Shown here: piece by piece, positions 34,317-42,562 of the stretch
How the letters are laid out: each line of letters starts with the position of its first letter
Numbering within the stretch: the stretch's first letter is position 1
Assembly: GCA_023426125.1 (NCBI GenBank)
Contig: JAFABI010000017.1
Coordinates: forward strand, 1-64,000
Length of the DNA stretch: 64,000 bases
DNA from: Bacillota bacterium
Lineage (GTDB): Bacteria > Bacillota > Clostridia > Acetivibrionales > DTU013
Reading direction: 5' to 3'
Position numbers and translations under genes: made by a program
The notes under the pieces: model-generated
What the model was told of the DNA's origin: nothing
Database searches by the model: none
Seen by the model: the letters and a program-made list of their open reading frames with translations, nothing else

Positions 34317-34711
34317 ACGTATCACAAATGAGTTCATATGTGATCATTATAGGTAGTAGCGTTATGCAGGTATTTATATTATAATTTCTATTAGATTTAC
34401 ATATATGTTTAAGTTGTGTATAAGGAGGATTGAAAATGAAAGATTACAGAGTGATGTTGTTTGGGATTGCTCTTATTTTATTGGGAATAGCCTGTAAAGT
34501 AATGTTGATTGGGTTTGTAGAAGAAGGTTTTCTTTTATTTATGGGAAGGGTGTCACCATTCATAGGTATTGTTGTTACAGCAGTCGGCGTATTTACAACA
34601 GATAATAAATCACGATAATAACAGATGGTATAGGCACAATACGAAGCTACATACTTCACCATCTTTATTAATACAACGATAAATAACTTTGTATTATCAA
34701 GAGTAAAGTGT
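34317..34711 (+). mobile_element. Cassette module 4 of the rlmH-linked array
   Basis: Att D (34317-34331) is followed by the same head as module 1: TTCATATGTGATC, ATTATAGGTAGTAG, TATAAT (34380-34385) and TACATATATGT (34398-34408). The distance from the TGA of the att copy to TATAAT is 51 bp in both modules 1 and 4. The cargo is one small membrane protein. The tail has AGATGGT and ACCATCT arms (34622-34668) and a sequence like the other tails (AACTTTGT ... TAAAGTGTAACGG), then chromosomal repeats. Confidence 0.5.
34436..34618 (+). CDS. Small two-helix membrane protein in module 4
   Basis: 60 residues with two hydrophobic helices (VMLFGIALILLGIACKVMLIG and FIGIVVTAVGVFT) joined by a short loop. 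ATG 34436 follows AAGGAGG (34422-34428) by 7 nt; TTG 34430 is too close to it. No family recognised. It could be a small toxin-like or regulatory membrane peptide, but nothing in the sequence proves this. Confidence 0.5.
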   Translation: MKDYRVMLFGIALILLGIACKVMLIGFVEEGFLLFMGRVSPFIGIVVTAVGVFTTDNKSR

Positions 34712-34924
34712 AACGGTCTCATCGCAAGCTTCTCGCAATTTGTCACATGTGCGCACACCACCAGTGTGGAAACCTGTTTGTAGGGGCGGCCTGGCTGTCC
34801 GGTAGCTGTTTGACATAGATTCCATTTGCGACGCGCAATGCGCGCCCCTACAGGATAGGAGTTTCACAAGCAATGACGCACGTGCCGGCACACTACCAGG
34901 AAAAATGAAACCACGGAAATAATT
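34619..34924. repeat. Composite dispersed repeat between module 4 and the hemerythrin gene
   Basis: No gene. At 34724-34853 a composite of TCGCAAGCTTCTCGCAA, ACACCACCAGTGTGGAA, TGTAGGGGCGGCC, AGCTGTTTGACATAGATT and GACGCGCAATGCGCGCCCC matches the one at 55339-55470 in the same order. A short piece of the TGTCATTGCG family (CAAGCAATGACG) follows at 34868-34879. Confidence 0.7.
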
Positions 34925-35329
34925 TCAGGATGCCGTAATCCATTTTTCATATTTCTTATCTTCAAAATTGATATGATGGATCCACCAATTCTTTAAAAAA
35001 TCAATCACGGCATCGGTATCTTTATTTAAAAAAGATTGCGCCTTGATGGCTTTGATATTTTCACGCAATTTTGCATGCAGTAAATAATGATTGTCATAAT
35101 CCGGATAACCGTATTTCTTTAGTAACGACTGTTCCGCTTCAAAATGGATGATTGAGTATTGCTCCATGATGATGATGGTCGGCAGCAGGGCCTGAAAGCC
35201 CAGGCCTTGCTTGATAAAGTAATGCAGCGAATTGATGATTGATACGATGCCCCTGTGCTGCTCATCGATAATTGGTATATTCAGGCTGTTCTTATCCGTC
35301 CATATGATATATAAAGGGTCATTAAGCAT
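34925..35329 (-). CDS. Bacteriohemerythrin
   Basis: 134 residues. A diiron hemerythrin pattern: PIIDEQHRGIV (His), HFEAEQSLL (His and Glu), HYLLHAKL (His), and WWIHHINFEDKKY (His and Asp) near the C-terminus. Such single-domain proteins bind oxygen and are thought to protect or signal in anaerobes and microaerophiles. AAGGAG lies just before the ATG on the minus strand. It stands alone, convergent to module 4. Confidence 0.85.
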   Translation of the reverse strand: MLNDPLYIIWTDKNSLNIPIIDEQHRGIVSIINSLHYFIKQGLGFQALLPTIIIMEQYSIIHFEAEQSLLKKYGYPDYDNHYLLHAKLRENIKAIKAQSFLNKDTDAVIDFLKNWWIHHINFEDKKYEKWITAS

Positions 35330-35567
35330 AAAATTTCTCCTTATAGAGATTTTTTACGTTTGTATCTCTTTAACGCATTTTTTATTATAGATTATACCAT
35401 CGGAAGATACATTTGGATAGACACTTCTTTTTCGTATACCGATTTAACAAAATAAGCCTGCGCGGCCGCAAGAGGATTTTTTGAAAACGTTCTAAAACTT
35501 TTGGCTTGTCTTTCCGATATTTATTGCAGAGTATACATTTTAAGGAAATTAACGAGGAGTGCGTGAT

Positions 35568-36044
35568 ATGATAGCAAAAGACATTGGCATAGTGCAAAAC
35601 AAAGCTCTGGCCTTTGAAGAAAGCAACCCGGCAAACAATAAGGGTTTCAATCCGGGAGCAGGTAAAGCATTTCAGGAGATTATAACGGAGTTGCTTGGAA
35701 GTGAAGGGATAAACGCGAAAAATAATAACGGTTCAGATCAAAAAAAGAGTTATACGAGTTTACGGTCAAAGCTGGCTGAGGTTAGTAAAAGTGATGCCAT
35801 CGATGCCGCCAAAATGCAAAAGAAAATCGAAGCTGCCATTCAATGGCTTGCCGGCTATCTGGGAATAAAACCTTCGTTTCTGCTTGCCGTTTTTTCCGAA
35901 TTGGGCATTGACCCCATGGAGATGGCAGATCCAATGAAATTTCAGGAGATCCTTCATAAACTGGCCGAGCGCCTCAACCTGAATGGAGACCAGATGAAGG
36001 AAATAAGCGAAAAAATGGGAGCGATTCTCGGCTTTACCTGCTAA
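35568..36044 (+). CDS. Cytoplasmic helical protein of unknown function
   Basis: 158 residues, no signal or membrane segment. The first 70 residues are polar and low in structure; the rest is amphipathic helix (KMQKKIEAAIQWLAGYLGIK and MKFQEILHKLAERLNLNGDQ). ATG 35568 follows GAGGAG by 8 nt; GTG 35559 is in frame but overlaps that site. I do not recognise the family. It sits alone between the hemerythrin and a HAD phosphatase gene. Confidence 0.55.
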   Translation: MIAKDIGIVQNKALAFEESNPANNKGFNPGAGKAFQEIITELLGSEGINAKNNNGSDQKKSYTSLRSKLAEVSKSDAIDAAKMQKKIEAAIQWLAGYLGIKPSFLLAVFSELGIDPMEMADPMKFQEILHKLAERLNLNGDQMKEISEKMGAILGFTC

Positions 36045-36161
36045 TCCATACAAAAGATTACCGCCTTTTACCGCGAGAAAGAATTGATTTTTTTACACCA
36101 ACCGGGAATTTTGTAGTAGAATAGAGAAGTGAGTCTATTTTCTTTATGAGGGGGTACACAG

Positions 36162-36971
36162 TTGGCATATAGACTAATGGCAGTGGATATAGACGGAACG
36201 CTTCTGAACAGTGAGGGGAATTTAACCGATGAAACCAGGAAAGCAATAGCCGCCGGCGTAGAAAAGGGCCTTATTTTTACGATTTCCACCGGAAGGCCCT
36301 TACAGGGGGTGGAACACCTTAACCGGTCATTGAATCTGGACTTGCCCTATATAACCTATAACGGCGCCATGGTGATCATGGGCAAATCAAAAGAGATATT
36401 GTATGAGCAGAAGCTGTCTTCAGAAGACGCGAACCGTATCGTTGAGCTGGCCAAAAAATACAATACCACCTTTGTCATATGGGCGGAGAACAAATTATTT
36501 GTTTCCGAAGTCAATGAAAGGGTGCTGAAGTATAAAGAGATTTCAAAGGTAGAGCCTATCGTAGTCAACGACCTGCAAGAATTGTTAAAAAACGGGGCGA
36601 CGAAAATATTATGGTATGATGAAATCGATAAAATTGAGCAATACCAATCCCGGGTGGGAGAATACTTAAACGACAGCGTCAATTTTCACACCTCCAGGCC
36701 CATGTTTCTTGAATTCGTGGACAAAAAGGCTTCCAAGGCAATCGCTATGAAGAAGCTGGGTGAGCATTTTGGAATCAAGAGAAGCGAAATGATTGCCGTA
36801 GGGGATGGATACAATGATCTGTCCATGATTGAATATGCAGGACTGGGTGTTGCAATGGCAAATTCAAAGGACCCCATAAAGGAAAAGGCGGACTTTGTCA
36901 CTTTATCCAACGATGAAGACGGCGTTGCCCATGTGATTCATAAGTTTGTTTTGAATCCGGCCGGGGAATGA
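36162..36971 (+). CDS. Cof-type HAD-superfamily sugar phosphatase
   Basis: 269 residues. AVDIDGTLLNSEG supplies the nucleophile and acid Asp, TISTGRP the phosphate Thr/Ser, KASKAIAMKKL the Lys, and VGDGYNDLSMIEYAG the last acidic motif. The type IIB cap domain lies at about residues 85-185. Family members dephosphorylate sugar phosphates or phospholipid-like small molecules in the cytoplasm. The start is TTG 36162 after GAGGGGG (36148-36154). Confidence 0.85.
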   Translation: MAYRLMAVDIDGTLLNSEGNLTDETRKAIAAGVEKGLIFTISTGRPLQGVEHLNRSLNLDLPYITYNGAMVIMGKSKEILYEQKLSSEDANRIVELAKKYNTTFVIWAENKLFVSEVNERVLKYKEISKVEPIVVNDLQELLKNGATKILWYDEIDKIEQYQSRVGEYLNDSVNFHTSRPMFLEFVDKKASKAIAMKKLGEHFGIKRSEMIAVGDGYNDLSMIEYAGLGVAMANSKDPIKEKADFVTLSNDEDGVAHVIHKFVLNPAGE

Positions 36972-37065
36972 ACAGTCATAAGGATTGAAGTGAAGCTGGG
37001 TTATTTCGGCAGAAATCCTTTTCTATAGCTCATTTCTGATGCTACAACAAAACATTAATTTTATC

Positions 37066-37111
37066 CCTTGCAGAAATAATGCGCTGATGCGTTCGCGATA
37101 TTTCTGTAAGG
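37066..37111. repeat. 46-bp palindromic repeat, copy 1
   Basis: CCTTGCAGAAATA on the left pairs with TATTTCTGTAAGG on the right, with CGC/GCG-rich inner arms. Related copies lie at 37883-37927 and, in reverse orientation, 45784-45824. Confidence 0.65.
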
Positions 37112-37205
37112 TGTATAAAATAATGATAGATCAAGGGTCGTTTTGCGGTAGTACTAATAAATATTCGTGAAAATACAAATGAATACTTCAATGCGAAAAT
37201 AATTC

Positions 37206-37274
37206 TTGACATTAAAATGCGGTATGCTTATAATTGTTTCTTATACGAAATATTTGCATACGAAATTTATGCAT
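37206..37274 (+). promoter_or_regulatory. Consensus promoter and operator-like repeats for the marR-ABC operon
   Basis: TTGACA (37206-37211), 17 bp, TATAAT (37229-37234) is a perfect sigma-A promoter. Just downstream are direct repeats ATACGAAAT at 37243-37251 and 37258-37266 and inverted TGCAT/ATGCA (37255-37273). A repressor site for the MarR product over the start of transcription would explain keeping such a strong promoter in check. Confidence 0.72.
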
Positions 37275-37316
37275 TCATTTTAGGAATTTAATGTCATCCT
37301 TAAGGAGAGAATCCGC

Positions 37317-37370
37317 ATGGAAATCCCTTTTTGTGAGGGAATAGGATTGCTGCGCCATCGCTCCGGATGA
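37317..37370 (+). CDS. Possible 17-residue leader peptide upstream of marR
   Basis: ATG 37317 follows AAGGAG (37302-37307) by 9 nt and reads 17 codons, MEIPFCEGIGLLRHRSG, to TGA 37370, 22 nt before marR. The good ribosome site and its place in the leader suggest a translated small open frame that might affect marR expression. No attenuator structure is obvious. Confidence 0.35.
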   Translation: MEIPFCEGIGLLRHRSG

Positions 37371-37392
37371 TACAGGCGAAGGGAGGAAGGAG

Positions 37393-37836
37393 ATGGAAGC
37401 TGAGAACAAAAAGATCAGGATCGCCAGGCTTTTTTTTGAGACGGAAAAGACCTTAAAGCGGAGTATGCGCAAATGTTTTGAAGAAAAAGGGATAACAATG
37501 CCGCAAGCTTTCGTTATGGGGATATTGATAAAATCAGGGGAGATGAAGCTGACCGAATTGAGCAGGGAAATGCACCTGTCCAACAGCACGGTTTCCGGCA
37601 TCATCGACAGACTTGAAAAGCAGGAACTGGTCACAAGGACCAGGAGTGATAAAGACAAAAGGATCGTCTACGTGAAGGCTACGGAAAGATTCATGGAGAT
37701 GCACAATAAATTTCTCGAAAGGTCCGAAAAGAACTTTGAAAGCCTGCTTGAAACAGGTACTTCTGAGGAAATGGATACAATTATCGAAGGCCTGAATGTT
37801 TTAAAAAGGATTTTAACCTCCGGCCCGCAGGAATAA
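37393..37836 (+). CDS. MarR-family transcriptional regulator
   Basis: 147 residues. Winged helix-turn-helix: LTELSREMHLSNSTVSGIIDRLEK is the recognition region, and TRTRSDKDKRIVYVKAT is the wing with the conserved Asp-Lys-Arg of MarR proteins. It dimerises through its terminal helices and usually represses a linked transporter operon, with release by a small-molecule ligand. An ABC exporter pair follows after 209 bp. Ribosome site GGGAGG 37381-37386. Confidence 0.85.
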   Translation: MEAENKKIRIARLFFETEKTLKRSMRKCFEEKGITMPQAFVMGILIKSGEMKLTELSREMHLSNSTVSGIIDRLEKQELVTRTRSDKDKRIVYVKATERFMEMHNKFLERSEKNFESLLETGTSEEMDTIIEGLNVLKRILTSGPQE

Positions 37837-37882
37837 TCAATACGACAACGAAGGGTGTATTAATGTACCGGCATTTATGCGT

Positions 37883-37927
37883 CCTACGGAAATATTCGCC
37901 AATATTTTGATGCGTTATTTCTGCAGG
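37883..37927. repeat. 45-bp palindromic repeat, copy 2
   Basis: CCTACGGAAATATTCGC on the left and GCGTTATTTCTGCAGG on the right form an imperfect stem like that at 37066-37111. It lies between marR and the exporter genes and could act on the transcript in between. Confidence 0.6.
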
Positions 37928-38045
37928 ATAATTAAAGGCCTTCGTTATAGTACCTGAATTTGCAGGAGGATCCGTACCTCAGACAAAAGGATTTTATTGG
38001 AGTATATTATTCTTCGAAAACTTATTTTACAGGAAAGGATTTTTT

Positions 38046-39773
38046 ATGCTGAAGCTGTATAGATTTTTAAAACCATATAGTGTAATGGTTATAGGCGTAC
38101 TGGTGTTTATTTTTCTACAAACGCTGGGAGACCTGTATCTTCCTACATTGATGTCGGATATCATCAATGACGGAGTTATGCAGGGCGATACAAACAAGAT
38201 TTTGCATATCGGGGGCTTGATGCTGCTGGTTGCCGCGGGAGGAGCCGTATGTGCCGTGATTTCCAGCTACCTTTCTTCAAAAACTGCGGTGGGACTGGGA
38301 ACCATTCTGCGCAGCAAAATTTTCAGAAGGGTTGAGAGCTTTTCCCTGCATGAATTTGACAAGTTAGGAACGGCCACGCTGATTACAAGGACGACCAACG
38401 ACATAAACCAGGTCCAAATGGTCACCGTCATGATCATGCGGATGATGATATCCGCACCCATGATGGCAATCGGCGGGGTGATCATGGCATTGCAGGAGGA
38501 CAGGGAGCTGACGCTGGTGCTGGCTGTTGCAATGCCTGTCCTCGGGGGCGTCATCGCTTTGATTGCGTCTCGGATGATCCCGCTGTTCCGGCTTGTTCAG
38601 AAGAAAATTGACAAAATCAATCTGGTGCTTCGCGAGAAGCTCACCGGAATCCGCGTAATCCGCGCTTTTAATACCGTAGAGCGTGAAATGAAGCGCTTTG
38701 ACGAGGCCAATGTGGATCTTACAGACAATTATATAAAAGTCAACAGGATCATGGCGTTCATGATGCCTGCCATTATGGTAGTGATGAACCTGACCTCGAT
38801 TTCGATCCTCTGGTTCGGCGGTATCCGCATAAGCAATAACAGCATGGATCTGGGCGCACTTGCGGCATTCACCCAATATGCGATGCAGATCATGTTTTCC
38901 TTGCTGATGCTGGCCATGATGTTCATCATGGTCCCCCGGGCCCAGGCTGCTGCCGTAAGAATCAATGAGGTAATTGATACGGTGCCGGAAATAACCGACA
39001 GCGAGGAAACAAAAAACACGTTTACCGGAAGAGGCTTTGTGGAATTCAAGGATGTGACCTTCAGCTACCATGGAGCAGAAGAACCTGCGCTGAGGAACAT
39101 ATCTTTTTCCGCTCACCCCGGAGAGGTTACGGCAATCATTGGAAGCACCGGTTCGGGCAAATCGACGCTGATCAATTTAATTCCCAGGTTTTATGATGTG
39201 GTCGGCGGAAGCGTACTCATCGACGGCGTTGATGTCCGAAGCATTACACAGGAAGCTCTCCGCGCCAAAATCGGCTATGTACCCCAGAAGGCTGTCCTGT
39301 TTTCAGGCTCCATTACCGAGAATATAAAGGTCGGTAATGATACTGCAGCGGAAGAAGAAATCAGGCATGCAGCTGAAATCGCCCAGGCAGCAGGCTTCAT
39401 TTCGGAAATGGACGGAGGCTATGACCATATAATCGCCCAGGGCGGTACCAACATATCGGGCGGCCAGAAGCAGCGGCTTTCTATTGCCCGGGCGCTGGTG
39501 AGAAAGCCCGAGGTATACATCTTCGATGACAGCTTCTCTGCGCTTGACTATAAAACGGACGCCAAACTGCGTGGGGCTCTCCGGAAGGAAATTGCCGATG
39601 CAACAGTGATTATCGTTGCTCAAAGAGTCGGTACGGTCATGGACGCCGACCGGATTATTGTTCTTGACGAGGGACGGATTGCCGGAATGGGGACTCACAA
39701 GGAGCTGCTGGATACCTGTGAGGTATACCGTGAAATTGTGACGTCGCAGCTGTCGGAGGAGGAAATTGCATGA
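38046..39773 (+). CDS. ABC exporter subunit with degenerate ATPase site (BmrC/YheI-like)
   Basis: 575 residues: six membrane helices, then a nucleotide-binding domain with Walker A GSTGSGKST, signature ISGGQKQRL and Walker B VYIFDDSFSALD. The residue after the Walker B Asp is Asp instead of the catalytic Glu, which marks the degenerate half of heterodimeric exporters such as BmrCD, LmrCD and TM287/288. The start overlaps nothing; the stop overlaps the next gene by 4 nt (ATGA), as expected for a fixed pair. MarR control upstream suggests drug or toxic-compound export. Confidence 0.88.
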   Translation: MLKLYRFLKPYSVMVIGVLVFIFLQTLGDLYLPTLMSDIINDGVMQGDTNKILHIGGLMLLVAAGGAVCAVISSYLSSKTAVGLGTILRSKIFRRVESFSLHEFDKLGTATLITRTTNDINQVQMVTVMIMRMMISAPMMAIGGVIMALQEDRELTLVLAVAMPVLGGVIALIASRMIPLFRLVQKKIDKINLVLREKLTGIRVIRAFNTVEREMKRFDEANVDLTDNYIKVNRIMAFMMPAIMVVMNLTSISILWFGGIRISNNSMDLGALAAFTQYAMQIMFSLLMLAMMFIMVPRAQAAAVRINEVIDTVPEITDSEETKNTFTGRGFVEFKDVTFSYHGAEEPALRNISFSAHPGEVTAIIGSTGSGKSTLINLIPRFYDVVGGSVLIDGVDVRSITQEALRAKIGYVPQKAVLFSGSITENIKVGNDTAAEEEIRHAAEIAQAAGFISEMDGGYDHIIAQGGTNISGGQKQRLSIARALVRKPEVYIFDDSFSALDYKTDAKLRGALRKEIADATVIIVAQRVGTVMDADRIIVLDEGRIAGMGTHKELLDTCEVYREIVTSQLSEEEIA

Positions 39774-41977
39774 GTGAGAATAATAAAAATATGCCGAAAA
39801 GACCAATGAGAGGACCTGGGGGCGGAGGCCCCATGGGTGGATTCGGGATGCCGGCCCAAAAGGCGAAGAACTTCAAAGGCACTTTAAAAAGACTGATTCA
39901 TTACCTGAAGCCGCACAGGCTCAATTTGATCATTGTGTTGATATTTGCCATTGCCAGTACCGCATTTACAATTGCAGCTCCCAAAATAAGCGGAGAAGCT
40001 ATGAACAAGCTGCAGGACGGCTATATGGCAAAGATGATGCTTGGAAAGATGTCCGAGGCACAGGAGAAAGCCGTTGAACAAATCAACCAGTTGATGAAGC
40101 AAATGCAGGCCGGCCCGGCCGGAGGCCGGGAGCAGCAGCCACAGCAGGCAACCGTCGATCCGGAAGCTGTTAAAGCCATTCAGGAGTTCATTAAGCTGCC
40201 CATGCTGAGCACGGTAACGGATGCCGGAGAGAAGGCCCGTATTTGCGAAAAAATAATCGAACTGGGAAGCAAAATGCCGTCCGATCAGCAGGATGGGATG
40301 GCAAACGGGGATGAAAATTTAAAACTGACGGATGACCAGATTGAAGGAGCCATCCGGGCAATCCGGGAAACCAATGGCGAATATGATTTCAAGTATATTG
40401 GAAGGATCGTATTGATCCTGATAGGGATGTATTTGGTCAGCGCGGCTTTCAGTCTGATTATGGGGCTTGTAATGTCAGGCGTTGCGCAAAAGACCGTGCG
40501 CGATTTGAGGAGAGAAGTGGATAAAAAGCTTGCGAAGCTGCCGCTGAAGTATTTTGACATGCACCCCCATGGAGATATTTTAAGCCGTGTGACAAATGAC
40601 ATTGATACGATATCCGGCACCCTGCAGCAGAGCCTGACGCAGATCATAACGTCAGTGATTACCATTATCGGCTATATTATCATGATGCTGACCATCAGCC
40701 CCATACTCACGCTGATTGTCATTGCAACACTGCCGTTGTATATTGCCGCGACGACCTTTATCGCCAAAAAGTCGCAGAAATATTTTGCAGCCCAGCAGAA
40801 AGAGCTTGGCCAACTCAGCGGTCATGTTGAGGAAATGTATACAGGCCATAAAATTGTGAAAGCTTTCGGGCGTGAAAAGGATTCCATTGAGAAATTTGAG
40901 GAGACGAACGTCCGGCTGAACGATGCCGGCTGGAAGGCCCAATTCGTATCGGGTATAATGTTTCCCTTGATGAACCTTATAAGCAACATTGGTTATGTGG
41001 GCATCAGCATCGTCGGCGGAATCTGGATAACCAGGAGCTTGCTGGGACTGGGGGATATACTGGCCTTCATCCAGTATTCAAGGCAATTTACCATGCCCAT
41101 CGTACAGACGGCAAACATTGCAAATATCATACAGTCTACGGTGGCATGCGCCGAAAGGGTATTTGAGGTACTCGATGAGACGGAGGAGATTCCCGACAGC
41201 CCCGAAGCACGAGTCATTGATTTCCCGAAGGGTGAAGTCGCCATTGAAAATGTGGATTTCCGCTACAAAGAGGATGAACCGCTGATAGAGAACATGAACC
41301 TCAATGTAAGACAGGGCCATACCATTGCCATTGTCGGACCGACAGGTGCCGGCAAGACCACCCTTGTAAACCTTTTGATGCGCTTCTATGAAATAAATGC
41401 AGGAAAGATCAGCATCGACGGAGTTGACATTAAGGATCTAAGGCGCAGCAGTCTCAGAAAAATGTTCGGCATGGTGCTCCAGGATACCTGGCTCTTTAAC
41501 GGCACCATCAAGGATAATATCGCCTATGGCAAGGAAGGCGCAACCATGGATGAGATCGTCCGCGCAGCCAAGGCGGCGTATGCGGATCACTTTATACGTA
41601 CCTTGCCCGACGGGTATAACACGGTGCTCAATGAAGAAGCGACAAACATTTCCCAGGGACAAAAGCAGCTTCTTACCATTGCCCGCGCCATACTTGCCGA
41701 TCCTGTAATTCTTATACTGGATGAGGCTACCAGCAGCGTGGATACAAGGACGGAAGTGCTGATTCAAAGGGCGATGGCCAATCTGATGCAGAACAGGACC
41801 AGCTTTGTCATTGCTCACAGGCTTTCCACAATCCGTGATGCGGAGCTTATCCTGGTCATGAACAAGGGAAGCATCATCGAGCAGGGAAATCACAAGGAAC
41901 TGCTCGAGGCAGGCGGCTTCTATGCCGATCTGTACAACAGCCAGTTTGCAGGGGCACCGCAGGATCAAGCGGTATAG
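39770..41977 (+). CDS. ABC exporter subunit with intact ATPase site (BmrD/YheH-like)
   Basis: 735 residues. A Gly/Pro/Met-rich N-terminal tail of about 30 residues precedes six membrane helices. Between helix 1 and helix 2 there is an unusual insert of about 130 residues (Gln/Glu-rich, with KQMQAGPAGGREQQPQQ) as in BmrD-type partners with a large outer domain. The ATPase domain has GPTGAGKTT, ISQGQKQLL and VILILDEATSSVD with the catalytic Glu. Together with the upstream subunit it should form one active and one degenerate site. A terminator follows. Confidence 0.88.
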   Translation: MSENNKNMPKRPMRGPGGGGPMGGFGMPAQKAKNFKGTLKRLIHYLKPHRLNLIIVLIFAIASTAFTIAAPKISGEAMNKLQDGYMAKMMLGKMSEAQEKAVEQINQLMKQMQAGPAGGREQQPQQATVDPEAVKAIQEFIKLPMLSTVTDAGEKARICEKIIELGSKMPSDQQDGMANGDENLKLTDDQIEGAIRAIRETNGEYDFKYIGRIVLILIGMYLVSAAFSLIMGLVMSGVAQKTVRDLRREVDKKLAKLPLKYFDMHPHGDILSRVTNDIDTISGTLQQSLTQIITSVITIIGYIIMMLTISPILTLIVIATLPLYIAATTFIAKKSQKYFAAQQKELGQLSGHVEEMYTGHKIVKAFGREKDSIEKFEETNVRLNDAGWKAQFVSGIMFPLMNLISNIGYVGISIVGGIWITRSLLGLGDILAFIQYSRQFTMPIVQTANIANIIQSTVACAERVFEVLDETEEIPDSPEARVIDFPKGEVAIENVDFRYKEDEPLIENMNLNVRQGHTIAIVGPTGAGKTTLVNLLMRFYEINAGKISIDGVDIKDLRRSSLRKMFGMVLQDTWLFNGTIKDNIAYGKEGATMDEIVRAAKAAYADHFIRTLPDGYNTVLNEEATNISQGQKQLLTIARAILADPVILILDEATSSVDTRTEVLIQRAMANLMQNRTSFVIAHRLSTIRDAELILVMNKGSIIEQGNHKELLEAGGFYADLYNSQFAGAPQDQAV

Positions 41978-42015
41978 GGAGAAACACGGGGACGGTTTAT
42001 ATTTCAAATTTAATA

Positions 42016-42067
42016 CAGGGGAACAATTTTTGTGCGTTAAATCACAGGAGTTGTTCCCCTGTTTTTT
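42016..42067 (+). terminator. Rho-independent terminator after the MarR-linked exporter
   Basis: CAGGGGAACAA (42016-42026) pairs with TTGTTCCCCTG (42051-42061), followed by TTTTTT. Confidence 0.85.
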
Positions 42068-42157
42068 ATGACAATATCCGGCGGCTTTTGACCAGATTTA
42101 TAGAATGCAAAAAAAAGGGGAACCTAAGGGGAGATCATTGAAATTGGAGAAAAGCCG

Positions 42158-42562
42158 ATGTTGAAAAAACTTATACTTATCGCCCTGATCGCAGCAATGT
42201 TTGCCGGATGCAGGAATGAAAGCTCCGACCCGGTTCCCCAACAGGAACGGTACCAGCGGTTAGCCATGGAGAATGCCGCAATAAACGATAGAATAACCCT
42301 TGTAAATATAAAAACCTCAATCCGGCAGGGTGAAACCGGCACGATGACAATACAAGGCAAGCCCGGCAATGCCTATACAATCGCAGCCACCTTCCGGCGG
42401 GACGGCAAGACATTTGTGACTACCAAAAGCTCAACAGCCGGCAGTGACGGCCTTGTGACGTGGACCTGGGATGTAGCGCCCGGTACGGAGCCCGGTTCCT
42501 ATCCTGTTACTGTCAGCTGCGGCAGTGACAAGCTGACTGCTGCGTATACCGTTTTGGAATAA
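42158..42562 (+). CDS. Small lipoprotein with an Ig-like domain
   Basis: 134 residues. The signal peptide ends in the lipobox FAGC (Cys about residue 18), so it should be anchored to the outer membrane leaflet side of the cell membrane. The mature part is a single beta-sandwich-like domain: IKTSIRQGETGTMTIQGKPG, TTKSSTAGSDGLVTWTWDV and GSYPVTVSCGSDKLTAAYTV. Such domains resemble bacterial Ig-like folds. No enzyme motif. It follows a terminator and precedes a repeat-filled gap. Confidence 0.65.
   Translation: MLKKLILIALIAAMFAGCRNESSDPVPQQERYQRLAMENAAINDRITLVNIKTSIRQGETGTMTIQGKPGNAYTIAATFRRDGKTFVTTKSSTAGSDGLVTWTWDVAPGTEPGSYPVTVSCGSDKLTAAYTVLE

Larger units (their letters stand above)
32585..34331 (+). 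mobile_element. Cassette module 3 of the rlmH-linked array (TetR and hydrolase)
   Basis: It begins with att C, ACATATCATAAATGA (32585-32599), nearly identical to the rlmH end, followed by the stem AATAATGTT/GAACATTATT (32601-32626). Unlike modules 1, 2 and 4 it has its own TTGACG-17-TACAAT promoter. The tail after the hydrolase gene has GTTCTTATTTCAAGAAC (34268-34284), TTTAGTTGGTAAGTGATACG and then att D, ACGTATCACAAATGA (34317-34331). Confidence 0.6.
36972..37316. other. Non-coding stretch before the marR operon
   Basis: About 345 bp without a convincing gene. It holds one copy of a palindromic repeat (37066-37111), a consensus promoter (37206-37234) and operator-like direct repeats (37243-37266), described separately. 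Confidence 0.6.

Noticed and set aside
30494..34711. Cassette array considered as an integron cassette array
   Set aside because: No integrase or attC-like folded sites; the border sequence is the rlmH 3' end and modules carry their own promoters, which fits SCC-type insertion better.
34697..34891. Minus-strand frame of 64 codons after module 4
   Set aside because: Made of the dispersed composite repeat; same frame appears by chance in the copy near 55400.
35385..35597. Minus-strand frame between the hemerythrin gene and the helical protein gene
   Set aside because: Overlaps the start and ribosome site of the gene at 35568; composition and lack of homology suggest a chance frame.
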